Shown here piece after piece: positions 50,901 through 62,923 of a stretch of 64,000 nucleotides of DNA (the stretch's first letter is position 1; every line of letters begins with the position of its first letter). The stretch spans positions 10,106,001 to 10,170,000 of the forward strand of contig CM082576.2 in NCBI GenBank assembly GCA_040954595.2, in the 5' to 3' direction. This DNA is from Balanoglossus misakiensis (lineage: Eukaryota; Hemichordata). The position numbers were made by a program, and so were the translations under genes. The notes under the pieces are model-generated. The model was not told the origin of the DNA and ran no database searches. It worked only from the letters and a program-made list of their open reading frames with translations.

Positions 50901-53068
50901 GCCATAACAGTGAAAGTAATTGTGAAAATACTGCATATAATGATGTTCATGCCATGTATACGGCACTCTAACATGCCACATCCCATAATGTAGAGTTTTG
51001 GAATAATTGTGAAACGAGAATAATGTAATTATGTAAAAGCGAAACACATCAATAAACTTTCATAAACAATACTTTTTTGACAGGAAAGCAACAGTGACTA
51101 CTTCCAGGTCAAGACTTCCATTCTAGACAAGGAATCCCTGAACAAGATACGTAGTGTGTTTGATTACCGTTGTATGATATCTAATGGGGAGAGGTGTTTT
51201 ATATTGAGTCTTGGGGTGAGTACAATTCCACTTTCCATTCGATACTTGATATCTGCCCCATGACTATCGACCATTCTCACATACATTGACCATATGTTTC
51301 ATTTCTTCTTTCCTTCATTCACTCTTTCTTTCTTTGTATCACCAGAGAAGCCATGTATACAAGTGGGACGGTAAGAGTCACACTAAATGGAGGAAGCTGA
51401 TAGATAGCATTAGTTTAGAACTTCCGAAGGACACATTGGTAGAGGCAGAGATTGTGCAAGAGTTGAAAGGCGAGGTAAGCATGCACCATTTAATGAGTGG
51501 TGTTTCTCCTTTTTTGCTTTTCTCATTGTCTGGGTCTTTCTTACTGTTGTCTTTACAGCATACCCGATACATTTTTTTTCCTGTCACTATGGTGCTGAAT
51601 GTCCTTGCATAGTCAGTCTGTACCCAGAGATCATGACATGCAAAGTTTAAGACCTTACCCCTATATGTGTTCATCAGACCTTGGTATCAGGTAATTCTGG
51701 CACTTGTGATGGTTAAGGGGTTAAACAAGTAAAAGTTCTGAATTACAATTTTTCTTCAGGGCAAAGGTCAAAGGAAGATAGAGAGTGTTCACATTGTTGA
51801 TGTGATGTGGTTGGGCGGAATCGATCTGCGGAATGAACATTACAATACAAGGTTAGTTATGAATCAAATTCTGACATCGTAAAAAAAATGGAATATCAAA
51901 GAATAAAGATGTTCATGTAAAGTTGGATGTCATGTTGTCAGTAACAGAATGCTAATGTATATCGGACTGATTTTGTACCATTTCCAACTTTGGGGTACTA
52001 TAAGGTGGTGATGTAAATGAAATCAACCATGATATGTAGGTGCTGATCAGGCCCTGCTGTGGCTATGCATTTATAATGTCTTTACATATTTGGAGCTACA
52101 GTGTCACTGGTGCTATTTTCTATCCTGTACAACTAACTCACAGAATGCTGAGAGCCGAGATGTTCGTCAAAGCCATCTCCAAACCCAGCAGACCAGATTT
52201 AGCACCATTAAGGACGAAACAGGTCTATAAACTGGAAGAACTTCATCAAATATTTGACTGGTAAGGGTAATGTTTTAAGCAACGTTTTCATATTTTACAC
52301 ATTGGACATTTGAAGTACATAGCAAATAATGCAATATTGTCAAATTAATGTTGTCAAGTTTGTTTCCTGCCTCAGCCTTGCAATGAAAATGGTGAAAGGG
52401 AGCAGATTTCCTAGATTATGTTACGTCGGCAAAGGAGACCGTTGCTTGATACCCACTGGTGTGTATTTCATCAAAACAACGAAAGGTAGGATTTGAACAT
52501 TGTCAAGTCCACATGTAACTACCAACACTATAGCAGCAGGTTGAGTAGATGACATTACTGTGATTTTTACTGAGAATATTGTGACTGTTATTGTTACTTT
52601 TTTCTACCCTTTATAGATCCATGGACGGTAGCACTGAGCCGATCACAGAATAGAAAGTACTTCTACAACACCAACACAAAACAGTCACTCTTTGAAATTC
52701 CCAAAGATTCAATTGGCTCTTTTAAGTGAGTACATGTAGATTCTATGATACAGGTTTGATTTTGTAGAGCAGATGTAACAACTGCAACATCAGATGAACA
52801 TGTAGGTCACTAGATAGCATCCAAGCCTGTCAATAATTTCTTTTAATTTGCAAGGGCAGTTTCAAGAGAAGAGTAAAGAGAGATTTTCCAAATCACGTTA
52901 ACATGGAAACTTAATTTCTGTCGTTTCAGATTTTGTCAACAGAACCAATGTCATTGGCTGTGGGGAGAAGGGGTCAAGGTTCATGATAATCAAAATATCA
53001 AACCAGATCCGAACAAGATATCAAAGGACACTGTTCTAGACTTCATCCATGCAAGTACCCAGAGATGA
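44945..53068 (+). CDS. cmtr1: CMTR1, cap-specific mRNA 2'-O-methyltransferase 1
   Basis: Twenty-three exons: 44945-44963, 45382-45492, 45807-45929, 46147-46266, 46615-46736, 47080-47238, 47499-47591, 47797-47868, 48009-48176, 48527-48719, 48858-48976, 49182-49278, 49505-49637, 49953-50132, 50455-50569, 50714-50782, 51084-51215, 51346-51474, 51760-51851, 52144-52260, 52376-52485, 52617-52725 and 52930-53068. Total 2,721 nt, 906 residues; human is 835. It methylates the first transcribed nucleotide of capped mRNA using S-adenosylmethionine in the nucleus. Order: basic N-terminus; duplicated exon pair; G-patch from about 166 ([13 protein letters not shown]); SAM-binding CAGPGG at 345-350; predicted catalytic K309, D432 and K472 ([28 protein letters not shown]); guanylyltransferase-like region; WW-like domain at about 825-853. 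The tiny first exon (MEKRSPS, good Kozak context) is the least certain part. Confidence 0.95.
45807..46266 (+). repeat. Tandem duplicated coding exons 3 and 4 of cmtr1
   Basis: Exon 3 (123 nt) and exon 4 (120 nt) both start and end in phase 1. Both encode [13 protein letters not shown] near the start and an ES-L-S-x-SS-x-D acidic end. The intron between them is 217 bp. Either can be skipped without a frameshift. Confidence 0.85.
46753..46848 (+). mobile_element. Small hairpin MITE with TTAA ends, copy B
   Basis: The element begins TTAACCCTCCCTTTCACC and ends GGGGAGGAAGGGTTAA. TTAA flanks with CCCT...AGGG termini are typical of piggyBac-type insertions. The interior carries an inverted CACCAC...GTGGTG pair around CATGGTTTGGTCC. 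It lies in cmtr1 intron 5 and is 96 bp with both TTAA copies. Confidence 0.6.
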
Positions 53069-54877
53069 ACTGCTTACATGAAACAAGACTAAACATTCAA
53101 CAGAATGCATCGAGCAGCTGACGAATCAATGAAATATGCTTGAAGTTGTATCAACTGAGTTTGATTCTAAATTTTCTGACAAATGTGAAACTTGAATTAA
53201 GAAACCAGCCCTATAAAAGGAATCTGTCCTTTTTTTTCACTGCAGACGCATTGCCATGAGACTGTACACAATTCGATAATTTGTTGATTTATGGTATCCG
53301 ATGAAATCATTGGATGAAGAGCCTTATCTTCATGTTTGGTGGTGCAGCGTATGGCATATTGACCCTTGTATGTTGTTTGTGTAAGTCTAACTCAGATCAA
53401 ATTGCTCGAATTTTGTCTCAGTATATAGCATTTATTGTAATTCTGAAAATAATCCATGTCAGTCAGCAAAGCAGTTGCACTCATTGGCTGCTCTGGTCTC
53501 ACTGACACTCACCAAGGTCTGAAAGTAGGCTTGAAATAGCTCACAGAGAAGACATTTTGTGAGCATAAGCTGTGATGTTATGTTATACAGAAAGTAGCCC
53601 AAGTACATGTATGTTCATGGGGAAAAACCAGTACTTTGGGAGAATGTGTTAACATCCAAAACATCAGTCAGTGACATTTCAATTAGTGTGTCTACCAAGG
53701 AACACAAAATTGTTCTCATGTATCCATGGACATTTTTTGCACCATATTTTCCCAACTTTTCCAATATGAGCAAGTCCCATAACCTGGTACTGGAGCAATT
53801 CTAGGACAGTTATCCCTATAGCATTTACCTCTTGCAAATACATGTGGTGAGTAATTGCATAACAAAGCTTTCCACCTTGACTAAACTCTACTAGAGATTC
53901 AAGTGAGATATTTCAAGTGATGCGCGTGTCATTTCACATGTCCAGTACTGGAGCAACCAGAGAGGCCAGGGGAAAACAATTGTTGAGTTTTGTGTCGATT
54001 TTACTGCCAGTTTGTACTCAAAATCCTGCTTTCAACAAAAGTGGAAATTTCACGCCCATGAATTTTTTTTCCTTTGCCGTTTCATGGGAAATAAAAGCCA
54101 AATCATTATTTTATTGTAAGATTGCTTGTATTTGTATTTAAAAACAATACTGCCATTATTTATGTACTTGTGTTGATAAATCTTGTGAGGTTGGGGGCGC
54201 TGTACTACTACCAGAATGACGTCGTTTGTGGCCAATATCCGTCACCCTCGAGGTGCAGCTTGGACATGGAAAAAGCAGAGAGAAATTGTCCACTTGCGCA
54301 ATCGAAATTAGTGCCAACTCGTGAAAGTCATGGCCTAGTAACACAGATATTAACGTGGTGGGGGCGTGTAGACTTTGGACTAGCATGCTTAATATTGGAT
54401 GCGCGATTTTTAAACTTCAGTAGAGTAAATGGGTGGATGTTGAAAGGCAACGGTCGGAGGTGTTTTTGAAGTTTCGTCATCAGACATTTGTGTCTGCACA
54501 AAAAAGGAAAACAATGAATGCCAAATGAGGCCGATAGGATAACTAACCAGTGTAGGTTTGTCATTTTGTCAAACAAGCGAGAAGCACGAAATTTATTGTA
54601 ATTTATTAGATTTGGCTCGTCCAGTCTCCATAGCTACAAGTTATCATGTGACGCTCACTACTGACGTTATGTTTTAAAAGCGAGAATGAATGACTTCAAA
54701 AATTGGAGATGTTTAAGGTTTGTGTCAAAATGTCAAGTTTTTTTCGCATCACATTTGTTTTAGAGAGAAGGTATTTGATTTTGGATGCGCATTTTTGTCG
54801 TAGCCAGGAAATTGCAAGAAGCATAGACATTCAATTACAACATATACACACAAAATTTTATGACAATAACTGCTCGA
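53069..54877. other. cmtr1 3' UTR and intergenic DNA
   Basis: No coding potential was recognised. The interval separates cmtr1 (plus) from the convergent FABP gene (minus). It is AT-rich without long repeats. Confidence 0.55.
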
Positions 54878-54883
54878 TTTATT
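54878..54883 (-). terminator. Candidate poly(A) signal of FABP gene
   Basis: AATAAA on the minus strand, 150 nt past the FABP stop codon. Confidence 0.45.
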
Positions 54884-55032
54884 TCACACACATGTAGGTT
54901 GTATAACTACACTGTATTTTATAATAATCATTATCAAATCAGAATGTCCAGGTATAAAACAAATTCATACTAAACGCGTCAGAGTCATTTGAAATTTGAA
55001 GTCTTGTCATCGTCGTCCACACTGCGATGTTT

Positions 55033-55818
55033 TTATGCTCTGGAGAAGACGCGTGTTGTGGTGACGCCGCCAACGGTCATAGTGCAGACCAACTTTCCAT
55101 CGGCGACTTCGTAGCTGGAAGTGGGCTCCTTGGGATAGTCGGCACCGGGCTTCACCACCAACTTGCTTCCTTCCATGCTGGCCACGCCCTTCTTGGTCTG
55201 TCCGGTGACTGAGTTGACCAGGTCGAAAACTGGGCCAACCTACATGAAAGAAAAGATAGAGTGTATGAGATCATTTCAAGGGAGAGGTACAGAAAATCTT
55301 GCGGTTTGTTCAAAACTTATTCACAAATATTTTTTTACATTTCTACATTTTAGAACTAAATCGCAAACACGTGAGGTTTGCGTAGAATGATCAGTATGCG
55401 GCAAGGAATATCTCGAAAATCAGATTTTTCCATAAACTGTGATAAACATACAAGCTCCGGTCTGCCATGGAATCAAAGTGAACATTAATACCAGATATTG
55501 CAATACGATTTTTAAAATATGACTGCTAGACAAAACCAAACTTTGCGTCCTATATGATGTCGATGGAAGGTTCTAACGATATGAAAGTCGTGAACGTGGT
55601 TGAAACGGAGATCTTACCGGAACTCTCTGCTCCATGGTCTTCTCGGGTCCGGAAATCTTGAAGTTGAAGGCATCTCCATCTTTTGAGATGTCGACGGTGG
55701 CCTGGCCCTCGGCCGCCAGGAGCTTGGCCTTGGCGGGTGCTGGCACATCCATGGCATCGAGGAAAGCTGCCCAGTTGTCACTGTTGGCCAGTTTCCATGA
55801 TCCTGCGAGGTTTGCCAT
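55033..55818 (-). CDS. Fatty-acid-binding protein (FABP/CRABP family)
   Basis: Two exons, 55618-55818 and 55033-55239, encode 135 residues, the normal size for this cytosolic lipid-carrier family. The N-terminus MANLAGSWKLANSDNWAAFL fits the helix-turn-helix lid and the G-x-W motif after the start. The C-terminus TVGGVTTTRVFSRA fits the last two strands, and RVF matches the Arg-x-Tyr/Phe carboxylate-binding pair. The fold is a ten-stranded barrel that binds fatty acids, retinoids or bile acids; the ligand cannot be read from the sequence. Vertebrate family genes typically have four exons. Here a single phase-0 intron falls after residue 67, which is unusual. A TATA-like element lies about 100 nt upstream. 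No clear assignment to a vertebrate FABP type is possible. Confidence 0.88.
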
Positions 55819-55920
55819 GACGAAGAGTTGGAGTTTGTGGTGTTCTGGAAGAACTTGGAGAAGGAGATCTCGAGTTGCTGAGTGCAGAGTGGAAGTGATG
55901 AACAAGGGGAATATCGTCTG

Positions 55921-55928
55921 TATTTAAA
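55921..55928 (-). promoter_or_regulatory. TATA-like box of FABP gene
   Basis: TTTAAATA on the minus strand, about 103 nt before the start codon, allowing a 5' UTR of about 70 nt. Confidence 0.5.
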
Positions 55929-56635
55929 GTTTTTTGGCCGATGGAGTGCTCCATTTTGGAACAGGGGCGGTCGGGGCAAATGTGCAAAAGTCCAATCCTG
56001 CGGCGGGATGTTCCATCATAGAATAGGGGTGACGGTAATTTATTTGCACAATCATCTCTTCGTATATGTATTTCAAAATGCGAATAGAAACCGTGTACGA
56101 GGTAAACCCGCCTCGCTAAGTACCAGAATTTTATCAAAAACTTAAGATTCTTTCTTTTGTCTTACTAAACTTTAAACAATTTTACTTTTGTATCGGCAGC
56201 TCCCAAAAATGGGTCTTTACCCCTTTCTGCCTGGAACTGTTAACAGATTTAAGATGCCTCGATTTCTTGTCCCGATAAGCCCGCCTTATTGACAAGGGAA
56301 GCAGAAGTCCAATAAAGTCATATTGACACGTGTTTGGCAGAGGCATGCCCGACAATCGCCTCCGTCGCGAACAACCCACTTCGCAAACACTGCGATGTGG
56401 GGGAAGCTGGCTATATACTCTAAAACAAATTCGTTGTAGTTATGTAAGACATGCAATCGAAATAATGAAAATATTTGCAAATTGACACATGTTTGCAGGG
56501 GACCGTTAAGACCTGCCCATCCATAAAATAAATTAACTTTTACGTTCTTGCGATTATCGCCAGCCTCAAACGAGTCTGCTTTCAAGCCAAAGTACTAAAC
56601 ATTATCAACCTATCGTGTTTTCTCAAAATGGGTTA

Positions 56636-56731
56636 TTTTATCGTGAACTTTGTGCGGACAGACAAAACTGTTTCTGTACAAGTTTTTATCGTGAACTTTG
56701 TGCGAACAGACAAAACTGTTTCTGTACAAGT
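56636..56731. repeat. Tandem duplication, two 48-bp units
   Basis: Each unit contains TCGTGAACTTTGTGCG, then ACAGACAAAACTGTTTCTGT and ACAAG. The copies differ by one substitution in the core (G to A). Spacing between equivalent bases is exactly 48. Confidence 0.9.
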
Positions 56732-58812
56732 ATCTACGTCTGCGAATAGTAAGGTGAAGGATTTATGTTGAATTTTGTACTATTTTATCACAGAACACAA
56801 AAAATGCAATATCACAGAAAAGGGTAGAAAAAGAAACACAAGAAAACACATATCAAAGGGGCATGAGCTTATGATCAACGGCCATTTTGTAAATGTCAGC
56901 TTTTGTCTGTTTTTTTTCTGGTTTATTCGTACATTAAATTTATTCATACTCGAGTTGACGTTGAACTACGAATACCAAATGCGCGTTCTCGTTCCGTAAA
57001 TGTTTTTTCTTCAGATACGATCACGTGTCAGGCGTAAAAACAGCACACCTATACTGCTTCCTAGTTAACCCAAACAATGTTCTATCCGTGCAGACAGCAG
57101 TGCAAAGAATTACTTGACGGGGCATCCTCTACCTGACTTGACTTTATGTCAGTAACTTCATGTTTGATGACATTTATAGATTACAAATCTGACATTTCGG
57201 ACTGATTCCAACTACTTAGACGTGTGCGACTAGTGAAAAATCTTCTTTCAGGAATACATTCTATGTGAAACTGTTATTCTTGTCCAGGAGAGACTTGGGT
57301 CTTGAACGACAGAAAAGGTGCAATAATTGCTTCATACTTGCCGCACACCAGACAGTTATCTGAGTTATGTGCAAATTTACCCTTTGTCTCTCAAACGACA
57401 GAAAGAGCGACACCGGTGTTCAGTGGATGCCTGAGATTTGTGGATTCTTTCCGCTGAATACATCACATTCTGAAGTTGCTCATGTTTTGCATGTTTGCAT
57501 TGATTCCAGCTCGTCATGTCAGACAGAAAGATGCACTATGACCCGGGCTATGACACTCAGTGACGTGTAAACTGTGTACACATCCACGTGTACACGAATA
57601 TTCAAAGCCCTGGAATGATTTGATTGCTTGACCGGCACTTGTTGACAGCTGGCTCGCTCGGGAATTACAAAGTGTAGATTTAGTTGTCCCATTATCGGTT
57701 CATAAATGCAAGTGTTGATAGAGTCAGAATACGATAAACTTGTAACACGTGGAGACATGCCATGTATTCGGCGTCAATACAAACACACAATATGATCGAG
57801 TCAAGCTGATTTTCGACGGAACTTTTCTCGGCATAATAAAACCGCTCACTAAAAATTCAACACGCTGACGATTTTCGTCTCGAGAAATTCAATGACTGCG
57901 ATTGGAATGAACACCATGGTGTCCAATTGTCTCAGTCGCAAATTTGCGTGAACGATAGAAATTTCTCACTTCGAGAGACTACAGCAAGCCTTGTGCAGAA
58001 TTTGTTAATTTGTTAGTCTGCGGTTTCATATCGACAAACGAAGGACATGTACTTGTATAGGCTAGAATGATAAAATATGACGGTGTGATCTAATGCGTTA
58101 TTCGTAACGTCGTGTACATTCAGCTATGATGACCCTTCCCCTACAGTCTTTATTGTGGAACTGTTCAAGATCTATCATGAAAATATCATCAACCAACTAC
58201 TAAACTGAATCCTCCGGTACTGATTTGTGTTCATAGTTGTTAGACTTCAAAAGACACGATTTGGATAAAAATCGACACCTGGACACCGTGACCTTTCATA
58301 CCAAGACATAACTATACGGCTGATACGTGCAAGGGTGTTAGAAATGGCGAGTGCCAATTGAAAGTTGCTTGGATGATTCCATCAAAACTACACGCGTCGC
58401 GTGTTTGAGTATCAAGTCACAGCTGCATATAAGATAACCAGGCTAATGCCTATTTATATATATATATTTATTCGAGTAACACACCACTCTGGAAGTCCTG
58501 GTGTACTCTGCGCCTTCTTAGATTTTACCTAGCCAATTTACCAGGCCGAATATTTTTACATCTACGCATGTGCATTCATCATCTCCTTTGGATGGCTTGT
58601 GTTTTCTCTTGGTCGACATATTTATGACAAAACACATATTTGGAGAGCATCGACGATCTCCGCGTGCCCTAAAACGAACGCATAATAAACGAGCCTGTGG
58701 CAAATATGTGTTCAGTCGTAAACATATCATTTCTGATCGTAAGAAAAGAAAACAAAGTTCAAAGGGAGATAATGTCTCTGTCTCTGCCCACCCCACCCCA
58801 TCTCAGCTGGAA

Positions 58813-58825
58813 GGGGGGGGGGGGG
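58813..58825 (+). repeat. Poly-G run (13 G)
   Basis: Homopolymer in intergenic DNA. Confidence 0.95.
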
Positions 58826-59241
58826 ACATAGAAGAATCTTACACGGTAGATAAAAAGCAGATTCTGCTGAAAAATAGAAATAATTCAAATGTTCGCTAGA
58901 CAAATTGTAACTTTTTATGGACCTTCGATCGCATCACATACATCTAGGTTCTCTAACATTGGGTTACACTGCGGGAATTGTATAACTTAAAAAGAGGAAA
59001 CAAATGCATGGCCTGAAAAAAACTAGTTTTCATGTAAACTTTTCACCATCACTAAAAAGAAACTAGTTATCACAGTTCACATAGGTCCACTCAGAGTTGT
59101 TGAACCAATGTTCACGCTTTCTATACTATCGCCACAGCATCGTCATCGAAAGATTCCACGCCGTGTTCGCGTATCCAATGATATCGTGTGTTGACATCTC
59201 GCATGGTCCTTTTATTGGTGTAGTACATGTATTAGTCTCAA

Positions 59242-59268
59242 CACAGTCCCTGTAATAGAGGGACTGTG
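59242..59268. repeat. Perfect inverted repeat (hairpin)
   Basis: CACAGTCCCT and AGGGACTGTG are exact complements around a 7-nt loop (GTAATAG). No adjacent T run or known RNA motif was seen. Confidence 0.75.
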
Positions 59269-59481
59269 GTCTCAAGAATTTGGTGATTGACCGAGTGCTT
59301 AGAACCATATTGTCGGAGTAAACGGGAGTCCTCCGATGGTAATATGGTGGGTTTTTTTTTATCGTACCAGGGCCTGAGTTTTGTCAAGGACACCGGTCAA
59401 GAATCCCGTCGCGTTCCAGGTGGAAACTGGGTGAGGGGTCGACGCCAATGCACCGCGTGTAAATGAAAAGTTACGTAATTA

Positions 59482-59487
59482 TTTATT
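59482..59487 (-). terminator. Candidate poly(A) signal of Shisa-like gene
   Basis: AATAAA on the minus strand, about 440 nt past the stop codon. Confidence 0.35.
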
Positions 59488-59927
59488 CAACAGGTGGTTC
59501 CCTATAACCGCTGATCTGCACACATGCCTACGCCCTCCTGCGTCCACATGAAAAGAGAGGGCTTGTGGTGAAAGTGTGGCGAATATGTTTAACAGTCACG
59601 GCGCAGAGACAACTGTAGGAATAACGACAAATAAACGAAAGTTCAAATATTTTACACAAAGGACTAGACTGTACAGAATGGCACCCGGTATGCTGGTTGC
59701 AGTAAATAAACCGGTGTCGAGTCGACGACTATATCACGTACCACCAGTCGTCGAATACGAAACTGGCAGATTGGACTTACATTGGGAACGTAACTATTTT
59801 GCCACATCGTGCATAATATTGCATTGATCATGCCCCCAACACTACCACAATTATCCGTTCCTCTAAATGTAAATGATTAGAGTGGAGAGATGAAGAAGTC
59901 TTTCAATCTCCCTCCCGTTGTTCAAGT

Positions 59928-62226
59928 TTAGAAATGTGTCGTATACACGGTGGACGGCGTCGCTGTGTAGGGCGGCGGAGGAGTGTCGTATCCAGACGGC
60001 GGTGAATAAGGTGGAGGTTCCATCATGATTGGGTAATCCGTCGCAGGAGGCGCTATACCCTGCGCATGGATATTGTAACTTATCGACGATATATTTGCAT
60101 TTATTCCCGACATCTGTGGGGCTACGCGCCTGCGGTTGGCTGAAAAAAAAGAAGAATTTTCAATGTAAATAAATGAGAATGTTATGTATGCGCCATCACA
60201 CGATTGAGTCGTTCAGTCTCAGTCAAAACAGCCATTGCACAAGGATGTCATGCACAACAGATCATAATTCTACTTTACCTGAAGGTGGTCCGTTTCCATG
60301 GCTACCACTCTTTGCATAGTGAATGATCACTGCGATCAGCGTTGCTAGTATGATAACAGAAAAAAGAGCTCCTAGTATGCCGACTACAATTTGCCATCTG
60401 TCAGAAATATAAAAAAACTAGTTTACTTATATGGACTGTTCACAACCCATCACAAAGTTAAAGGGTTTATGACATGCTTTGAAAAGTTTTCATTTTTCAT
60501 GTCTAAGTGCATGTCTACATATACAGAGCGACCAAAGCTTTTCGACTCAGATTTGTTATAAGACAATGCAAACTTGTGATGAGTAAGCTTTAAATTCTCC
60601 AAGGTCATGTTATGGAGGCCACCATCTCTCTCTCTCTCACTTTTTTAAACAATCAATGGACTAAACGTAAAACAGAAACACCAACTGTGATTTACCCAAC
60701 AGAATTTGATATTCGAAAACGAGCGAAAACTTGGTGTTTGAATAAGATTTTCACAAATAGAGTTTGTCGCCAATTTCAAATTATGACCCAGTCCAACGCT
60801 TACCCCGATGCGCCGGAATCGGGTGCCTGGCCGGTTTGGTCCGCGGTGCTGTCGACGTATTGGTCATAGTCGATGGACGAGTCCTGGTGTCCGCTCACCA
60901 ACCAGGTGGAATAAGTGCAGCAGTATTTGGAAGAGGAGGATCCGCAGCAATGGGTCTCGTTCCACCAATCAAACCATCGCGGACAGGAAAACCTGGCCAC
61001 CCAGTCACCCCACAGGTTGTAATATCCACTGCAGTAGTCACAGTTACCTTGGGTTGGATGGGTGAGGGGTGACGGTTGGAGGGGGAGAGTACAACATTAA
61101 CGAATATACAGACACACTCTTCTCAGAAATAGTGTACATGCCATATTTTAGCCTCAGCCCTTTGCTTGTCACAGAGTGTTTACACTGCATTCAAATAAAT
61201 TCCAGCTAAGGTCTTTACTGTGTTTTACGCAATGCCGTAAGCTTAAGGACTAACACTTCTATTCAAGGGCTAGGGGTACGCATAACAGTTTTACTTTACC
61301 AAAAGCGTAACGGAAGTGTTCTATCGGTTATACACTGATCACGCATTTCACTAAAACGTGTCTAGAACCCCAGGCACTGCACCACTCTTAAATTGTGCGT
61401 TCTGCTAATAGTTCGTAACATGATTGTGGAATACGCCCAAAGCGGTGTTTTTCTTAACACTATCATGAATGCACAGTGGATGAATGGTTATGTAAAAGTT
61501 ACGTGTTGTCTGTGGCGGCTTTGAGACAGCCATAGTTACTGTCACTGGAATCAAAACAAACCAATTTAGTTTTAATTTGAGGTACGGAAAATTGTATTCA
61601 AAGACTCAGATTCGATCGATAGGTTACGTCGCTTCCCATTATACCTTGTGGTATGACGTAGAACCCGAAATGCTGAGCATAATTAGTATTCGAACAATTA
61701 TTTTATCAGTCTGTGGTAGGGTTACCAAATTGAAAGTAATTTTCTGCAATTTGTACAGTCATGTTTTGGAGTCTAGAACTTGCGTTTTTCGTTGTTGACA
61801 TAATGACCGACATGGCCACAAAATGGCCGAACACTTTATTGATTTTACTCGATTATTAACAAGTGACGTCTGCGTGGGGAGTTCCGTGTCTAATTATCAA
61901 CCTCAAAGATATTCTAATATTTCACGACGAAGCTTCATTATCTGTAGTGGAGACGTGTTCCCCGCACCGAAAACAATATATGTTCCTCTAAAGGTCTGTC
62001 ACAATGTGTTAGTTACAAGGCAAACTGTGAGCATTCATTATAGCCATTCTGATCATAATGGCCTCCAAAGTAAGCATGATTTCGGGCATTATAAGCTGAC
62101 GGGAATGAAGGGACCTCAGGCAAAAAAAGTGACAATAAGAAGGCTAATCTAAAGTATGTCCTTGTACCCACCTGGCTTTAACAGAAGTGCGAACGTCAAA
62201 ACATGGATGATTTCACCATTCGCCAT
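59928..62226 (-). CDS. Shisa-like single-pass membrane protein with PPxY tail
   Basis: Four exons, 62172-62226, 60804-61047, 60279-60397 and 59928-60139, total 630 nt, 209 residues. The first exon gives a short hydrophobic leader (MANGEIIHVLTFALLL) typical of a signal peptide. The second carries the Shisa-type cysteine-rich domain: CDYCSGYYNLWGDW, FSCPRWFDWWNETHCCG and KYCCTY match the family pattern C-x-G, F-x-C-P, CCG and YCC. The third encodes one membrane span (IVVGILGALFSVIILATLIA). The tail has the basic stop-transfer RRR and the PPxY-type motifs PPPY and PPPPY, which bind WW domains of NEDD4-class ligases. Shisa proteins act at the ER or synapse, retaining Wnt/FGF receptors or modulating AMPA receptors. 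Which applies here is unknown. The first exon is the least certain; phase and signal character support it. Confidence 0.85.
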
Positions 62227-62586
62227 GACAAATCACTTTCTGTATAGACGTGCGTTGTGTGCATAGTTCTGAAGTCATAATGGTAATCGATATCCGGCCT
62301 TCTTCCGTCGACGTCGCTGTTACTTTATTGACTCTTCGGAGAGCAATATCGATTATGGATTAGACTTCCACGGACAAACAGCAAAGAGATTTATGCTCTT
62401 CCGGTAAACCATGCTAATTGGCCGTGGACGGATTGAGAGAGAGTCTGCGCTGACAACAGTTATAGGACCTGGACAGAATTAGCAGGGGGAAGGGCATGGT
62501 GGTAAGATAGTGATCCTCCCCAAACTCCGCGCATGAAATATTTTGACCCTCCGCGGCGATATCGGTGTGATGTCTCCATCCCCTAT

Positions 62587-62633
62587 CCTCCTCCTCCTCC
62601 TCCTCCTCCTCCTCCTCCTCCTCCTCCTCCTCC

Positions 62634-62711
<78 letters not shown>

Positions 62712-62779
62712 CCACCATCACCACCGCCACCACCATCACCATCATCATCGACATCGACATCATCATCGTCGTCGTCGTT
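62587..62779. repeat. Compound trinucleotide repeat (CCT)16 (CAT)25 plus degenerate tail
   Basis: CCT units run from 62587 to 62634 and CAT units from 62635 to 62709. A mixed CAC/CAT/CGT tail runs to about 62779. All six frames are open, giving homopolymeric Pro/His, Leu/Ile and Met/Arg peptides. Confidence 0.97.
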
Positions 62780-62917
62780 GAATTATTTTCAACAAAGCAT
62801 ACTTTCATTATAGAAAGTCACACTTTGTTTACAAAATGAAAATCATTATACATTGCATGTATTTATGCGGATAAAAACATATATTTACAAGGTTTTCCGG
62901 GCTTACTGTTAGGACTA

Positions 62918-62923
62918 TTTATT
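62918..62923 (-). terminator. Candidate poly(A) signal of second membrane-protein gene
   Basis: AATAAA on the minus strand about 350 nt beyond the stop codon at 63271. Confidence 0.35.

Larger units (their letters stand above)
55929..59481. other. Intergenic DNA, no gene recognised
   Basis: Upstream of the FABP gene and downstream of the Shisa-like gene. It holds a 48-bp tandem duplication (56636-56731), a 13-G run (58813-58825) and a perfect 10-bp stem hairpin (59242-59268). Open frames here are short and lack recognisable motifs. Confidence 0.5.

Noticed and set aside
58570-58899. Plus-strand frame of 109 codons
   Set aside because: It runs through a G homopolymer, is basic and low in complexity, and has no family resemblance.
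62479-62839. Frames rich in poly-His, poly-Pro, poly-Ile or poly-Met
   Set aside because: These come from the compound trinucleotide repeat, which is open in every frame. There is no splice or family support.
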